A DNA stretch of 64,000 bases. Origin: Serripes groenlandicus. Taxonomy: Eukaryota > Mollusca > Bivalvia > Cardiida > Cardiidae. Numbering within the stretch: position 1 is the first letter of the stretch; the number at the start of each line of letters is the position of its first letter. The position numbers and the translations under genes are program-made. Location: the NCBI GenBank assembly GCA_031761405.1, contig JASEVX010000115.1, positions 67,001-131,000 of the forward strand, written 5' to 3'. Positions 25,201-37,238 of this stretch are shown one piece after another. Under the pieces are notes generated by a model, which ran no database searches, was not told where the DNA came from, and saw nothing but the letters and a program-made list of their open reading frames with translations.

Positions 25201-25311
25201 ATTGTGCATCAGTTGAATTTAATCGCACAATACTATATTATAAAGGTCAGGATTAGGTCAATTTAACTTTGTATCGCTGACTTGGTTTAATCATTTTCAG
25301 ACGTCCAGATA

Positions 25312-25511
25312 NNNNNNNNNNNNNNNNNNNNNNNNNNNNNNNNNNNNNNNNNNNNNNNNNNNNNNNNNNNNNNNNNNNNNNNNNNNNNNNNNNNNNNNNN
25401 NNNNNNNNNNNNNNNNNNNNNNNNNNNNNNNNNNNNNNNNNNNNNNNNNNNNNNNNNNNNNNNNNNNNNNNNNNNNNNNNNNNNNNNNNNNNNNNNNNNN
25501 NNNNNNNNNNN
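25312..25511. other. Assembly gap, exactly 200 Ns
   Basis: The round length indicates a scaffold join of unknown true size. It divides the palindrome into two sequenced stretches, so their relative orientation and distance are not proved by sequence. Confidence 0.98.
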
Positions 25512-26102
25512 TCTCTGTGTGTCTCCCTACCTATCTCACACACACCCCCTCTTCCTCTGCATCTCTATATATCTATATATATCTTTTCCGCTATCTCTCT
25601 CTCTATCTTTGCCGCTATCTCTCTCTCTATCTCTACCTCTATCGCTATCTATATATCTATCTCTATATCTAACTATCTCTATATATATATATTTAACTCT
25701 CTCTCTCTCTCCTATATATATATATATATACATGTATACTATATAATATATATATATCTCTATATATATCTATACATGTATATATCTCTCTCTATCTCTA
25801 TCTCTCTCTCTCGCTATTGCTATCTATATCTTTATCTATTTCTCTATCTCTCTTTCTTCTCTCTATGTCTCTCTCTCTCGCTACTATCTATATCTCTCTC
25901 TTTCTGTCTCTGTCTCTTTCTCTGTGTCTCTGCCTCTCTATATCTCTCCCTCTATGTATATATATATGTCTCTCACTCGTTCTCTCTCTCTCACTCGTCT
26001 CTCTCATCTCTCTCTTCTCTTTCTCTCTGTCTCTGTCTGAATATCTCTCTCTCTCTCTCTGAGTGTGTGTGTCTCTCTGTCTATCTCTCACATTCTCATT
26101 CT

Positions 26103-26142
<40 letters not shown>

Positions 26143-26600
26143 ACTCTCTCTCTCTCTCTCTCTCTCTCTCGATCTCTCTATCGTTCGCTCTATCCTTTAT
26201 ATGTCGCCATATTCTGTCTGTTTGTCTCTCTACATGTACGTATCTCACACACTCCCTCTTCATATGCACCTCTCTCTATCTCTATCTTTCTTTCCCGCTA
26301 TTCTTTAACGCATATCGCTCTCTCATCCTCTCTCTCTATCTCTCTCTCGCACTAGCTTTCTCTTCCTCTGCATTATCTCTCTCACTATTTCTCTAATATT
26401 TCAATCTGTCATTTATCTATCACTCTGTGTCTCTTTCTATGTCTCTCTCCATCTCTCTCACATTTTCCCTTCGTTTGCATCACTCCTCTATCTCCCCTCT
26501 TCTCTCTCTCTCTCTCTCTTCTCTCTCTTCTATCTCTCACTCTTCTCTCTCTCACTCTCTCTCTTTCTCTCTCTCTCTCCTCTCTGTCTCTCTCTCTCTA

Positions 26601-26650
<50 letters not shown>
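25512..26650 (+). repeat. Polypyrimidine (TC)n tract with TA runs
   Basis: Interrupted CT repeat with short 'tatatata' and 'catgtata' islands. All long frames here (for example 25776-26396) are serine/leucine/tyrosine translations of the repeat. Confidence 0.95.
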
Positions 26651-26652
<2 letters not shown>

Positions 26653-26653
<1 letters not shown>

Positions 26654-26930
26654 GCGTGGCTAGATGTATATTATGGTTTTCCTTGAGCACACGCCCGATT
26701 AAATAGTCATCTCACAGTTCGTCAAAGGGAAGTAAATCGGAAAGGCTTGGTTTGCAGGCATTTTCAGATGAATATATAAGATCGAAGTTCTGCCCCATTG
26801 TACATTGATAGTTTCTTGAAAAAAGTATACTCTGAATGAATTGTAACACTTAAAAAGTGTTGCTCTTGACTTTTTTAGACAAAAATCATGTTTTTTTTCT
26901 AAGAATTAATAGTAATATTTCCTCCTCTGC
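26653..26930. repeat. Direct repeat, copy 1
   Basis: About 275 bases repeated at 27073-27345, with shared 'cgcccgattaaatagtcat', 'ttcgtcaaagggaagtaaat' and 'atgaatatataagatcgaag'. This copy is broken on the reverse strand by a stop inside the frame that stays open in copy 2. Confidence 0.9.
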
Positions 26931-27072
26931 GTCTCTGTCTATCACTCTTCTCTTCCGCCTGTTAGCTGCGCCGTAATATCACCAATCCTAGCCCATTTGT
27001 GTATTGTAAAGCACAATACTCTTAGAGAGTTTAAAAACACCTTCTTAAGAACAGAGTCCCTTCGTTTTCGAT

Positions 27073-27345
27073 AGCGTGGTTAGATGTATATTTGGTTTTC
27101 CTAGAGCAAACGCCCGATTAAATAGTCATGTAACAGTTCGTCAAAGGGAAGTAAATCGGAAAGTCTTGGTTTGCAAGCATTTTCTGATGAATATATAAGA
27201 TCGAAGTTCTCCCCAATTGTACATTGATAGTTTCTTGAAAAAGTGTGTACTCTGAATGAATTGTAACTCTTAAAAAGTGTTGCTGTTGACTTTTTCAGAC
27301 AACAATCATGTTTTTTTCTAAGAATTAATTGTAAAATAAGTGTGA
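27073..27345. repeat. Direct repeat, copy 2
   Basis: Partner of 26653-26930, offset about 420 bases. The reverse strand stays open through the whole repeat, as part of the frame 27101-27535. Confidence 0.9.
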
Positions 27346-27535
27346 TATTTTGTTTGATCTCACAGCTCTGAAAATGATATGTCAACCTGTCGAGTGTTTG
27401 GTCGCTCCTAAAGTCCTTCATTGTAACTGCATCTTCTTCTCCGTAGCTGTACCGATACTGATTGTTATAATCATTTAAAACTTTTCTACACATACAGAAA
27501 ATCTGCAGAAGACGACTTAAAATATATTTACGCAA
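27101..27535 (-). CDS. Unrecognised open frame, possible gene fragment
   Basis: 144 codons. The middle reads 'GENFDLIYSSENACKP' and 'LSDLLPFDELLHDYL', which looks protein-like and is partly conserved in the duplicate at 26653-26930 ('GQNFDLIYSSENACKP'), where a stop follows 'FDEL'. The first part overlaps a foldback copy (27480-27535), so the ATG at 27535 is doubtful. It has no recognisable domain. It may be a gene fragment carried by a repeat, or chance. Confidence 0.25.
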   Translation of the reverse strand: MRKYILSRLLQIFCMCRKVLNDYNNQYRYSYGEEDAVTMKDFRSDQTLDRLTYHFQSCEIKQNITLILQLILRKKHDCCLKKSTATLFKSYNSFRVHTFSRNYQCTIGENFDLIYSSENACKPRLSDLLPFDELLHDYLIGRLL

Positions 27536-27705
27536 TCATATGAAAAAATCCTGATGAATAAAAGTAGATTTGTTGAGTCTCCTGCATTAATATGTTCTGA
27601 AGTATTCTGCTACAGAGGCGTCAGAAAGCGTCTGTATGTGGGAAAGAGGTAATTAAAACAAGGATAAGTGCGCGTAAACTTTACACTATTTATCACTAGA
27701 GGACA
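27480..27705 (-). mobile_element. Foldback copy joined to a single 100-bp satellite unit
   Basis: 'acatacagaaaatctgcaga' and 'agacgacttaaaatatattt' at one side, 'gaggcgtcagaaagcgtctg' and 'tatgtgggaaagaggtaatt' at the other, followed by one unit of the sequence that forms 13 units in the left arm. This is probably the unamplified state. Confidence 0.6.
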
Positions 27706-27880
27706 TTCCACAAAACTGTGCTGAACTTTTACCTATTTCAGGATCTAAAATAATAAGTGTTAAATCTCTTCCTATAGTATAAAGCTTGTCTCTGTTGTTA
27801 TATAAACAAATTTGGCCGTTTGGGCAGACGACACAAATGTGTGACGTCATTTCCACGATAGGGATAATCAAAAAAAGCAT

Positions 27881-28560
27881 TAAAATATGGGTAGGAGGCT
27901 AATTTCTTGTGCAATATATCCCTCAGTACTGAACCAGTGATAAAAAGACAGTGAAATTTGAAAAAAAAAAGAAAAAAAGGTGAATATCAAGATGCGTGAA
28001 AATATTCCCAATGAGGGAAGAATGTTACTTTATTTTTAGACTCGTGGTCTAATTACAGTTGTACTTTTAAAATTGATATTGTCCCTGGTGACATTAAGTA
28101 TAGTTTTTGATATTTTTGGGATATGTAGATGGCATCCTAGTATAGTTTCTGTATAAATATTGTAACAGAAGACCATATATATTCAATAAATATAAAATAT
28201 ATTATAATTCTTTTTGTACATAGAATGTTTCCTGGCAATAGGGTGTTATTTAATCTGAGGCGCGTCACACACTTATCAACCATTTGGTTGGTTGAATAAC
28301 TGTGTGGCGGTCTCAGACAGATTCCGTGCTGAGGAATAGGCTGCCTTTTTTGCTTTTCTAAGCAAGCCTTTTTTGTCATTTTCAGCTTTTTGTGGCTTCT
28401 TATGATGAAATAGATTTCGGTAATTGTCAAGGGAATGTTTTCACAATATTAGGGAGGTAACTTAACCAACTATATCAATTCTGACAATTGGTTGTTAAAA
28501 CAAACGCCCACTACTTAACACAGATAATATGTATTCCATGTAATCACAAAAAAAAGTGGG
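27881..28560. other. Sequence present in right arm only
   Basis: About 680 bases with no counterpart between 14270 and 14420 in the left arm. It has no convincing gene. Around 28259-28310 'cacacacttatcaaccattt' and 'ggttggttgaataactgtgt' form an imperfect hairpin. Confidence 0.6.
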
Positions 28561-28664
28561 ATATATTCAGATTATACTATTAATACAACCGAGAACTCAG
28601 ATGTCTTCAAATTACTAGGGCAATCTCAATACACCCCAGATCCCTCTTTGTTCCATCGAAAAAA

Positions 28665-28889
28665 GGAATCCGCTGTGGTCGAGTGGTTAGCTTCGGGGAT
28701 TTCGAAACCGGGTGTTCCGGGTTCGATCCCCAGTCGCGGCACTACGGTCATGGTGGAGTGCACTTGGGCAATGCACATTTTCTAGCCTAGTACTGGTTTG
28801 TTTACCCAGGGATCATAAATAATTAAATTTAATTGCGCGCTAAATGACCTTAGCTGTCGATGCGCCATAAAACAATATACATTCATTCA
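28665..28889 (+). mobile_element. SINE inserted in right arm only
   Basis: tRNA-like head with 'gtggtcgagtggttag' (A box) and 'gggttcgatccccag' (B box), then a body with 'gcgctaaatgaccttagctg' and 'tgcgccataaaac', ending in 'cattcat' repeats. It is flanked by a 14-base target duplication 'ttccatcgaaaaaa' at 28651-28664 and 28890-28903. The left arm has the uninterrupted site at about 14144-14160. This SINE family differs from the one at 8104. Confidence 0.92.
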
Positions 28890-29149
28890 TTCCATCGAAA
28901 AAATAATCATGAATACATAATCGTTCTAATTTTGTTTTGTTTATTTATTTACAGGCGATGCAATCAATCTGCTTGTGGTTATGACTAGTTTATGTTTTCT
29001 GTATGTGCTAAAAAGAGGCTCCTAGAATGCAACAGATGTAATGTTAGATTTAAAAACAAGTCAAGGGGGGGGGCATGCCCCCGGACCCCCTAGCACGTCT
29101 GTGCGTATATTTGATTTTATTCTAGGTACGCTCTTTGGTTTAGTAATAT

Positions 29150-30830
29150 TTGCCAATAAACCATACCCAGTACATTTATAAGCGTATTTCCTATGTAATT
29201 ATCTGCATCATTTGGATTTCATTGCTTAAATATATGAGTGAGTACACCCCTTCCTCTTTGCTCCGGATAATCGTTATCCTGAAAACATACGATTATACAA
29301 TGCAAAGAGGAAAGGTGATATAAATTCATAAGAAGCTTTGATAAGTTCACTTGATAACTCATCATTTTTTGGATTTTCCCCATTGTTTTGCATAACAATC
29401 GCTTATTTCTTCTTCCGAAATTGCTAAGTCTAAGTCGAGATCGGACTGGTCAGTAGTTGCATGATATTGTGAATCATTATCATCAACATAATAATATTCA
29501 TTATATAATATTTTATTAAAATGATCATATCATTGGTATATTGAGAGAGAATCAGGTTTTTCTTTTGCTTTTGTGTAAGTATTCTTCACCTTTCGCCAAA
29601 AGCAACGAGGGGATGATTTGGATGGTTCACTTATTCTATATCCCTCCCTTAGTCTGAATTTTCTTTCTTTGCTCTTTTGTTTGCATTGTTAAATTGGGTT
29701 CTTGCATGAGTGAATTCTTTTCTATTAATATCATTTCTCTCTCTATAGAACGTGTTTCTTGATTTTTTAAACAGTTTTTTTGTTTCGATACATTTTGCAT
29801 CAAACCAGTGACATGTATACATAATTAGGTTTACTTGTATTTTTGTTATGATAAGTTTTACCAAATATATCGAGCGCCTTCTTTTTAAAAAAGCACGTGA
29901 GGTTTTCAACCACGTGATGAATAATATTGCTATGCGACTCTGTGATAAGCTGTTGTAGTTGCTAATTGTAATTCATAAGTTTATCTAAAAATACATTGAC
30001 TTTTAACTAGTCCCAAAGCAGTTTTGTAATATCGTACTTGTTTCATTCTTAAACGAAGTCTTATTTTCTAAGATTGTACAAGTATCAATAGAAAAAGAAG
30101 AAATAGGTGCATGGTCTGAATACTCGTTGAAATCAAATATTTCAAATGCATTAATAAATTTAAAGTCTGAATAAGATGTCATGATATAAGCTACGGTGTT
30201 CATACCCCATGCGAGCAAAATGTATACTTCCCATTTCCTTCGTCCGCGTGAATACGACCATTGACCAATGAAAACCCGCTGACTTGACACAGCTCCAAAC
30301 GTCGCCGCCCATTTTGATCTAACACGTGATATGAATTAAATCGCCATGGCAGCTCAGACATGTCAACGTGGTGCACATCCTCACCATTATGAATATAAAC
30401 AAGGATAAAGTCATCGTCAGAAGATGTGCGTCCATTGAAATCTCCATATATAAACACTTTACCTAAAGCATTTTATTTAATTATTCTTAATCCCAATTCT
30501 TAAACAAAATCTTTGTCATCATGGATGACTTTTGAATTGATCGGAGGCATGTAGAGACAACAATATACACATCCTCATTAAATTTGAACAATTTCAAACA
30601 ACACTTCACCTATATCATACATTTTCCAACAATTGTTAAATATTTGTTCAAACAATCTTTATAATAAAAGCTTATACCACCACTATATCGTACTTTTTTC
30701 TTTAGTGTTTTTGGCTTTATTCCCTTAACACCATAATAAAGATGTCTTTACCTGATAACCACGTTTCGCTTAATAATATATCGTCAAAGTTAGATAAATG
30801 TTCTAAGAAATCAGGTTTGTAGGTGTGTGA
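29150..30830 (-). pseudogene. Decayed LINE: endonuclease and start of reverse transcriptase (right-arm copy)
   Basis: Reverse-strand partner of 12196-13935. It keeps 'GDFNGRTSSDDDF' with the expected glycine (30200-30457), and after a frameshift 'FNEYSDHAPI' (30003-30290). Different frames are broken here than in the left arm, so the two copies have decayed separately after a common start. No RT palm remains. Confidence 0.85.
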
Positions 30831-30835
30831 AGTTA

Positions 30836-32262
30836 GCGCGTAGATCGTAGATCGTAGCTCAACTAAAACATGTAGTTGGCTGACCAGGGTCGTAGATTGT
30901 AGCTCAGCCACTGTAAATCATTGCGAATCGGCTTACCTGGGTCGTAGATCGTCGCTCAGCCACTGAAAACACATTGCGAATTGGTTGATCTGGGTCGTAG
31001 ATCGTAGCTCAGCCACTGAAAACACATTGCGAATTGGTTGATCTGGGTCGTAGATCGTAGCTCAGCCACTGTAAAAACATTGCGAATTGGTTGACCTGGG
31101 TCGTATATCGTAGCTCAGCCACTGTAAACACATTGCGAATTGGTTGACTTGGGTCGTAGATCGTAGATCAGCAATTGAAAAAACATTGCAAATTGGCTGA
31201 CCTTGGTCGTAGATCGTAGCTAAGCTATTGAAAAAACATTAACAATTGGCTGATCTGCGTCGAAGGTCGTAGCTCAGCCACTAAAACTGAAAAAAAAACA
31301 TTGATAATTGGCTGATCTGTAAATCGTATCTCAGCTACTGATAAAACATAGATCGTAGCTCAGCCACTGATAAAACATAGAACAATGGCTTACCTGGGTC
31401 GTAGATCGTAGCTCAGCCACTGAAAAAAACACTGCGAATTCGTTGATCTGGGTCGTAAATCGTAGCTCAAACACTGAACAAACATTGCGAATTGGCTTAT
31501 CTGAGTCGTAGATCGTAGCTCAACTACTGAACAAACATTGCGAATTGGCTGACCTGGGTCGTAGATCGTAGCTCAGCCACTGACAAAACAAAGAAAAATG
31601 GTCGACCTGAGTCGTAGATTGTAGCTCAGCCACTGAAAAAAACATTGCTAATCGGTTGACCTTGGTCGAAGATCGTAGTCCGGCCACTGAAAAAACATTG
31701 AAAATTGGCTGACCTGGGTCGTAAATTGTAGCTTGATCACTAAAAAAAACATAGCAAATTAGTTGATCTAGGTCGTAGATCGTAGCTCAACCATTGGCAG
31801 AACATTGCAAATTGGCTGACCTGGGTCGTGGATCGTAGCTCAACCATTGAAAAGACATTGCAAATTGGTTGTCCTGGGTCGTAGATCGTAGCTCAGCCAC
31901 TGATAAAACATAGCAAAATGGCTGATCTGGGTCGTAGATCGTAGCTAAGCCACTGAAAAAACATTGCAAATTGACTGACCTGGGTCTCAGATCGTAGCTT
32001 AATTACTGAAAAGACGGTGCGAATTGACTGATCTGGATCGTAGATCGTCGCTCAACCACTCCAAAAACATAGCAAATGTGTAGTTCAACCATTGAACAAA
32101 CATTGCAAATTGGTTGACCTGGGTCGTAGGTCAGCCATTGAAAAAACATTGGAAAGTGGCTGGCTTGGGTCGTACGTCGTAGCTCAGCCACTGTAAAAAC
32201 AGAGAAAAATGGCTGACCTGGGTCATAGCTCGTAGCTCAGACACTGAAAAAAAAATTGCAAA
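30836..32262 (+). repeat. 54-bp satellite, first orientation (right arm)
   Basis: About 25 units of 'gtcgtagatcgtagctcagc'. Counterpart of 10759-12195 in the left arm. Confidence 0.95.
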
Positions 32263-32284
32263 TCATTCAAAATGCAACGTTTCT

Positions 32285-33066
32285 TTCAATAACTGAGCTT
32301 CGATCTAAGACCCATGTCAGCCCATTTGCAATCCTTTATTCAATGGCTGAGCTACAATCTACGATCCAGATCAACCAATTTGCTATATTTTTTGAGTGGT
32401 TGAGGTACAATCTACGTCCTAGGTCAGCCAATTTGCAATGTTTATTCAATGGCTGACCTTCGACCTACGACCCAGGTCAGCCAATTCGCAATGATTTGAC
32501 AATGGCTGAGCTACGATCTACGACCCAGATCAACCAATTTGCTATGTTTTTTGAGCGGTTGAGCTACGATCTACGACTCAGGTCAACCAATTTATAATGT
32601 TATTTCAATGGCTGAGCTACGATCTACGACCCAGGTCAGCCAATTTGCAATGTTATTTCAGTGGCTGAGCTTCGATCTACGACCCAGATCAACCAAGTCG
32701 CAACATTTCTTCAGTGGCTGAGCTACGACCAACGACCTAGGTCAGCCAAATCGCAATGTTTTTTCAATGGTTGAGCTACGATCTACGACCCAGATAAGCC
32801 AATTCGCAATGTTTTTCAGTGATTGAGCTACGATCTACAACAAGATTAACTAATGTGCAATTTTTTTTCAGTGGCTGAGCTACGATCTACGACCCAGGTG
32901 CGCCATTTTCTACAATTTGTCAGTGGCTGAGCTACCATCTACGACCCAGGTCAGCCTATTTGCAATGTTTTTTCAATGACTGAGCTCAGATCTACGACCC
33001 AGGTCAGCCATTTTTCTAAGACTTTTAAGTGGCTGAGCTATGATCTACGACCCAGGTCAGGCCAAA
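32285..33066 (-). repeat. 54-bp satellite, reversed orientation (right arm)
   Basis: About 14 units, against about eleven in the left-arm partner 10130-10757. The turning point is at about 32263-32284. Confidence 0.95.
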
Positions 33067-33827
33067 ATCAACAAAGGATCACAGGGCTGTCCTTTTCTAT
33101 TCCAACATTATATATTTTTCTGGCCGTAACATTACAATTTCAATGCAGTTTATCCCTTATCCTGACGGATTCCATCACGTGACCATATCCTTGCTCTTAA
33201 GGTAAAATCACGTCAAAATCATCCGCGGCCATGCTGACCAAAATAGTCCCTTACAAAAACTTTGTTTGCGTATAAATTAATGTATACCATCACCATAATG
33301 CATTGAATATATGACATTGAGATTTATATTCATTGTAAATGGGTACAGGATGTACTGTACAATCAGTTTCGTCCCTGCCCGATTTCGTCCAAATTGACAG
33401 TAACCATTTTCGTCGGGAGAATTATTTTTTATTTCATAATACATGGCCTCCCCATTTTCTTTAAATTCTTTTAAAGCTTGCAGGTAACTGTTTTCAATGA
33501 TATAGGGTGTTCTACGTGAGAAACGATTAAAAAGTGTGTCAATTGAACGTCGAAACTGGTTGATTTACGAAAGATTGAATTTATTTGGTATTTTGGCCTT
33601 TAATGAGTCCTTAAACCTATATGAAGTGGTATTTGCTACACACTGATACATTAGAAGCGTAGATTTCCGGAAACGTTCAAACTGCATGATTTTGAAGGCT
33701 GTTTTTGATATACATATACAGTTTCTACAATGACATGCATTGTTTTAAAGTCGCAAGTAGCGGGATAAAGGCAAAGTGGAAGGTGACATGGTTTTATTGT
33801 TATAAATGTATATACACCCAATGCATA
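33067..33827. other. No gene seen
   Basis: Partner of 9310-10129. It shares the short frame starting with the reverse complement of 'catccgcggccat' near 33220; no further feature is visible. Confidence 0.4.
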
Positions 33828-34022
33828 ATATGAGCCGAATTAGAAAACCAACATTGTGGACTCTGCGTAAAGTATCGACACGGATCATCCTTTCACAGCC
33901 GAATTAGAAAACAAACATTGTAGACTCTGCGTAAAGTATCGACACGGATCACCTTTCACAGCCGAATTAGAAAACAAACTTGTGGACTCTGCGTAAAGTA
34001 TCGACATGGATCATCCTTTCAC
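33828..34022 (+). repeat. 64-bp tandem repeat, three units
   Basis: Three units of 'gccgaattagaaaaccaaca' with 'ctctgcgtaaagtatcgaca' and 'cggatcatcctttcaca'. The left arm has one unit at about 9235-9305. Confidence 0.9.
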
Positions 34023-34120
34023 ATCCGAATTTCACAAAATCAACTCCTCCATGTTGAAAATTGGACCACTCAATTTTTCGTCCAACTGGAAATTGTGTAA
34101 TATTCAATGGCTTAGTGTCA

Positions 34121-34182
34121 AACAATGCAGATTTCAGGAAAGACAGCTCGTTACGAGCTGTCTCACCTGAATCTGCATTGTT
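34121..34182. repeat. Foldback with AGACAGCT core (right-arm copy)
   Basis: 'acaatgcagatttcagg' and 'acctgaatctgcattgtt' flank a near-perfect 'agacagctcgttacgagctg' centre. This is the best-kept copy of the pair 9080/34121. Confidence 0.8.
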
Positions 34183-34404
34183 AGAAAAAGTCTTTAATTG
34201 CCTTTGGCAGCTTAATAGTTAATAAGACATATCTATAACTTCATCTATACGAATTGCTTTAATAGTTCTATTAAGTGTAGCATCCGTTTTGCCATGCAAT
34301 TGGAATTGGTAAGAAATGAGCATTTGTGAGAAGTGCAGAACCGGATCATCTTGCACATCAAACTAATTTGATCTTGCTTTTCGCTGGCATAGAACTGTTC
34401 TTAC

Positions 34405-34650
34405 TAACAAATGCGAGAAACCAACTTTTTCGGAATGTTTCGACACAGATCAGCCTGCGCAGTCTACGCATACTGATCTGGGCTCACATATTCCGTCTCA
34501 GGGGGATAGAGGTATAGAGTAATGATTCCTGAAACAGAAAATTCACAGGAGGCGAAAAGATTAGGATTAGTCGCCGCGGCATGCTTAGGCTGATCAGGGT
34601 CGATACATTACCCAGAGTCAACAATGTTGGTTTTCTTGCGGGTCGGCTCA
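34405..34650. mobile_element. MITE-like element with TGAGCC ends (right-arm copy)
   Basis: Partner of 8602-8848. Right end 'gttggttttcttgcgggtcg' followed by 'gctca'. The left end is decayed. Confidence 0.7.
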
Positions 34651-34874
34651 AATGTAGTTTTTGGATCAGGTAGCATTGTTGCACATATCCTTCACTATCT
34701 GCACTTGTCAAATGACGGTTACATTTATTTTAAATGAGTATGTCACAATCAATGTCATGATAGTGTTCCTTTAGTGACCTTCTACCAAGATTTTTCAAAC
34801 AGTTTGTTTTCTAAATCATGATGTCCACTCTTGGATAGTGTGCCTTATGTGTGCACATAATGACAAATTATCAA

Positions 34875-35157
34875 GGATTGATTGGGGTTAGACGCATTTT
34901 CAACAATCTTTCAGTCATATCACGTCGACAAGTTCACCTTCTCATGTGTTTCATGGCTTTCTCACACCACACAACAAACTATCCAAGCAACTTGCTGATT
35001 GTTCACATAGAATGTTAGCCCATTGGAAGAAGACGAATGACGATTGTCTTATTGACCTTTGTCTAACGTCTGGTGAAATGTTTTCAGAGCTGGGGTTCAA
35101 ACTCACAACTCATTGATTGACAGCCGGCATCGCTACCGACTGAGCTATCAGGGCTGG
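34875..35157 (-). mobile_element. tRNA-headed SINE (right-arm copy)
   Basis: Partner of 8104-8378. The tRNA-like head is at 35085-35157 on the reverse strand and the 'attgattgg' tail at the left. A short stretch just after the head differs from the left copy. Confidence 0.85.
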
Positions 35158-35659
35158 GCGACACATTATTATTGATCTTCCATGAAGCTTCTCGGCGAAT
35201 TAAAAGCCCATTTCAAAAATACATTTTCTCAATGAAATATAGCGTTGGCATAGAACGACGATGGGTTCCGAGGTTGCGATTTCTCAAGCCGTTTGGTTGT
35301 TTTCAAATGGAATTGAACCGTGAACATATACACAGGAGAGGTCCTAGTAGAATCAAAGCTGAATGCATTTAATAATATCCTGAAAGGAGACATCAATTGA
35401 CCTACTCTGCAAAATAAGATTGGAGCTGTGGACCTGTTTTAGGAATTACTTATCATAAACCATTTCTGATTTTCTTACAGTACCTATTACAAATGTTTAT
35501 GTCATTGCAATTCAGTTATACGCATATGTAGATTTTATCAAAGCAAACGACTAAAACTATACAAGGCTCTCCTTACTATTGGGTTCATGGGTACTTCCCC
35601 AATAATCATAAGTTGTGGAATAGCAAAGGATTTAAATCTTAATACTTCCGTACATGTCA

Positions 35660-35865
35660 CACATTTTCAATAGACGACTTTGAAACCCTCTATAAAAAAT
35701 GGAACAATATTTATCATGGAATAAAGTTGTAAACATTTTGACAAAATGACAAATTGCTTATAACGAACACTTTCTTCTTTTGGCACTTTTCTTTCCAAAT
35801 TCGTCTGCTGCAGAGGCGTTATAGCGCGTCTGTATGTTGTAAAGGGATATGTGTTTAAGGATACT
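35660..35865. mobile_element. Foldback element, TTAA family (right-arm copy)
   Basis: Partner of 7402-7610: 'atagacgactttgaaaccct', 'acaaattgcttataacgaac' centre, 'cgtctgctgcagaggcgtta' and an end at 'gtaaagggatatgtgtttaa'. Confidence 0.6.
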
Positions 35866-36075
35866 TCCCCCAATTCGTTTGCTTTGTAAACACCAGATAA
35901 ACAAGAGGATGAAAACTTTTAAACTAGAATAGAGTTAAACATTATGGTAAAAGAAGGATTTGTTAACCATTAGCGATGTGTCTCCTTCCTGCAATGCTCT
36001 GTAGAAATGACTGCATCAAGACATAACAAGTTATCAGAGAAAGAGGTAAAACAAATGATATCGCAGCTGACTTAC

Positions 36076-36153
36076 ATCCCATGATTCCAAGAACGAGCAT
36101 GTATTTGTATCCCCAAACTTTTCGAAACTATCTGAGGGTTTGTCTTCTGCCAT
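36076..36153 (-). CDS. Possible 26-codon first exon (right-arm copy)
   Basis: Same length and same 'gtaagt' donor as 7103-7180. The upstream flank here (36154-36540) is ordinary sequence before the CT tract begins, while in the left arm the GA tract starts almost at once. If this is a real exon, the right arm has the more complete promoter side. Confidence 0.35.
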
Positions 36154-36173
36154 GTTACTTCCTGTATACACAT

Positions 36174-36540
36174 CGAAATTGAGCATGGATTGCGAAACAG
36201 CCTACAAAATCATGGGATACAACTTGTTATGGTAATATTACAAGTCCAAGGATAGAGGCAATAGAAAACTTAGTAGGTAATGTTTAATATAGTTTAAAGC
36301 TATTCAACTCGGAACGAGGTGTTAACATTTTTCGTATTATATGATAACATTGCAATAAACTAGGCATATACATAATCGTTGTGTCGTCTATAATCCAAAA
36401 TGTTTGTTCTGTAGTTAGATATTTACTGTTTAAACTGATAATACTCCCAATAAATCCCTATCTGTCAAGTAATAGTGTAAATATCAATTATTCGCAAAAT
36501 GTCGTATTATGGTTAAACGTTCACATTGCTGTCACAATTG
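36174..36540. other. Sequence present in right arm only
   Basis: About 360 bases between the exon candidate and the CT tract, missing from the left arm, where the GA tract directly abuts 'tttcgatgtgtatacagg' at 7078. It could be an insertion here or a loss within the repeat there. Confidence 0.65.
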
Positions 36541-36630
36541 GTTTCCGTCTCTCTGTGTATATGTCCCTCATTTCTTCTCTTTTATTCTCTCTCTCTAACA
36601 TTCTCTATTTCTTTCTCTCTCTCCTCCTCT

Positions 36631-36721
<91 letters not shown>

Positions 36722-37138
36722 GTCTCTCTATCTTTCACTCTCCACTCTGTCTCTCATCATTTCTCTCTCTTTCATTTTCTCTCTCTCTAGCATACTCTCT
36801 CTATCAGCCCTCTCTCTCCTCTCCCAATCAATCTCTCCCTCCCCTATATCTCTCTTTCTTTGTCTCTATATCCCTCTTTCTCCTCTCACAATCAATCTTT
36901 CCCTCCCTTCTCTCTCTTTCTTTGTATCTCTATCCCTTTCTCCCTATCTCTCTTTCTATTTCTATTTTTATATATTTATTTACTGTCTCTCTGTCTGTGT
37001 GTCTGTATGTATGTCTCTCAGTTTGACAGTCTGTCTTTCTGCATATCTTCCCCTTTATCTACCCTTCTCTCTCTCTCTCTCTCTGTATTTCTCTCTCTCT
37101 CTCTCTCTGTATTTCTCTCTCTCACTCTCTCTCTCTCG

Positions 37139-37219
<81 letters not shown>

Positions 37220-37238
37220 TCTCTCTCTCTCTCTTTCA
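36541..37238 (+). repeat. CT-rich microsatellite tract
   Basis: Partner of 6133-7077, shorter by about 250 bases. Contains a single 'agtttgacagtctgtctttc' island. Frames here are repeat translations. Confidence 0.95.
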
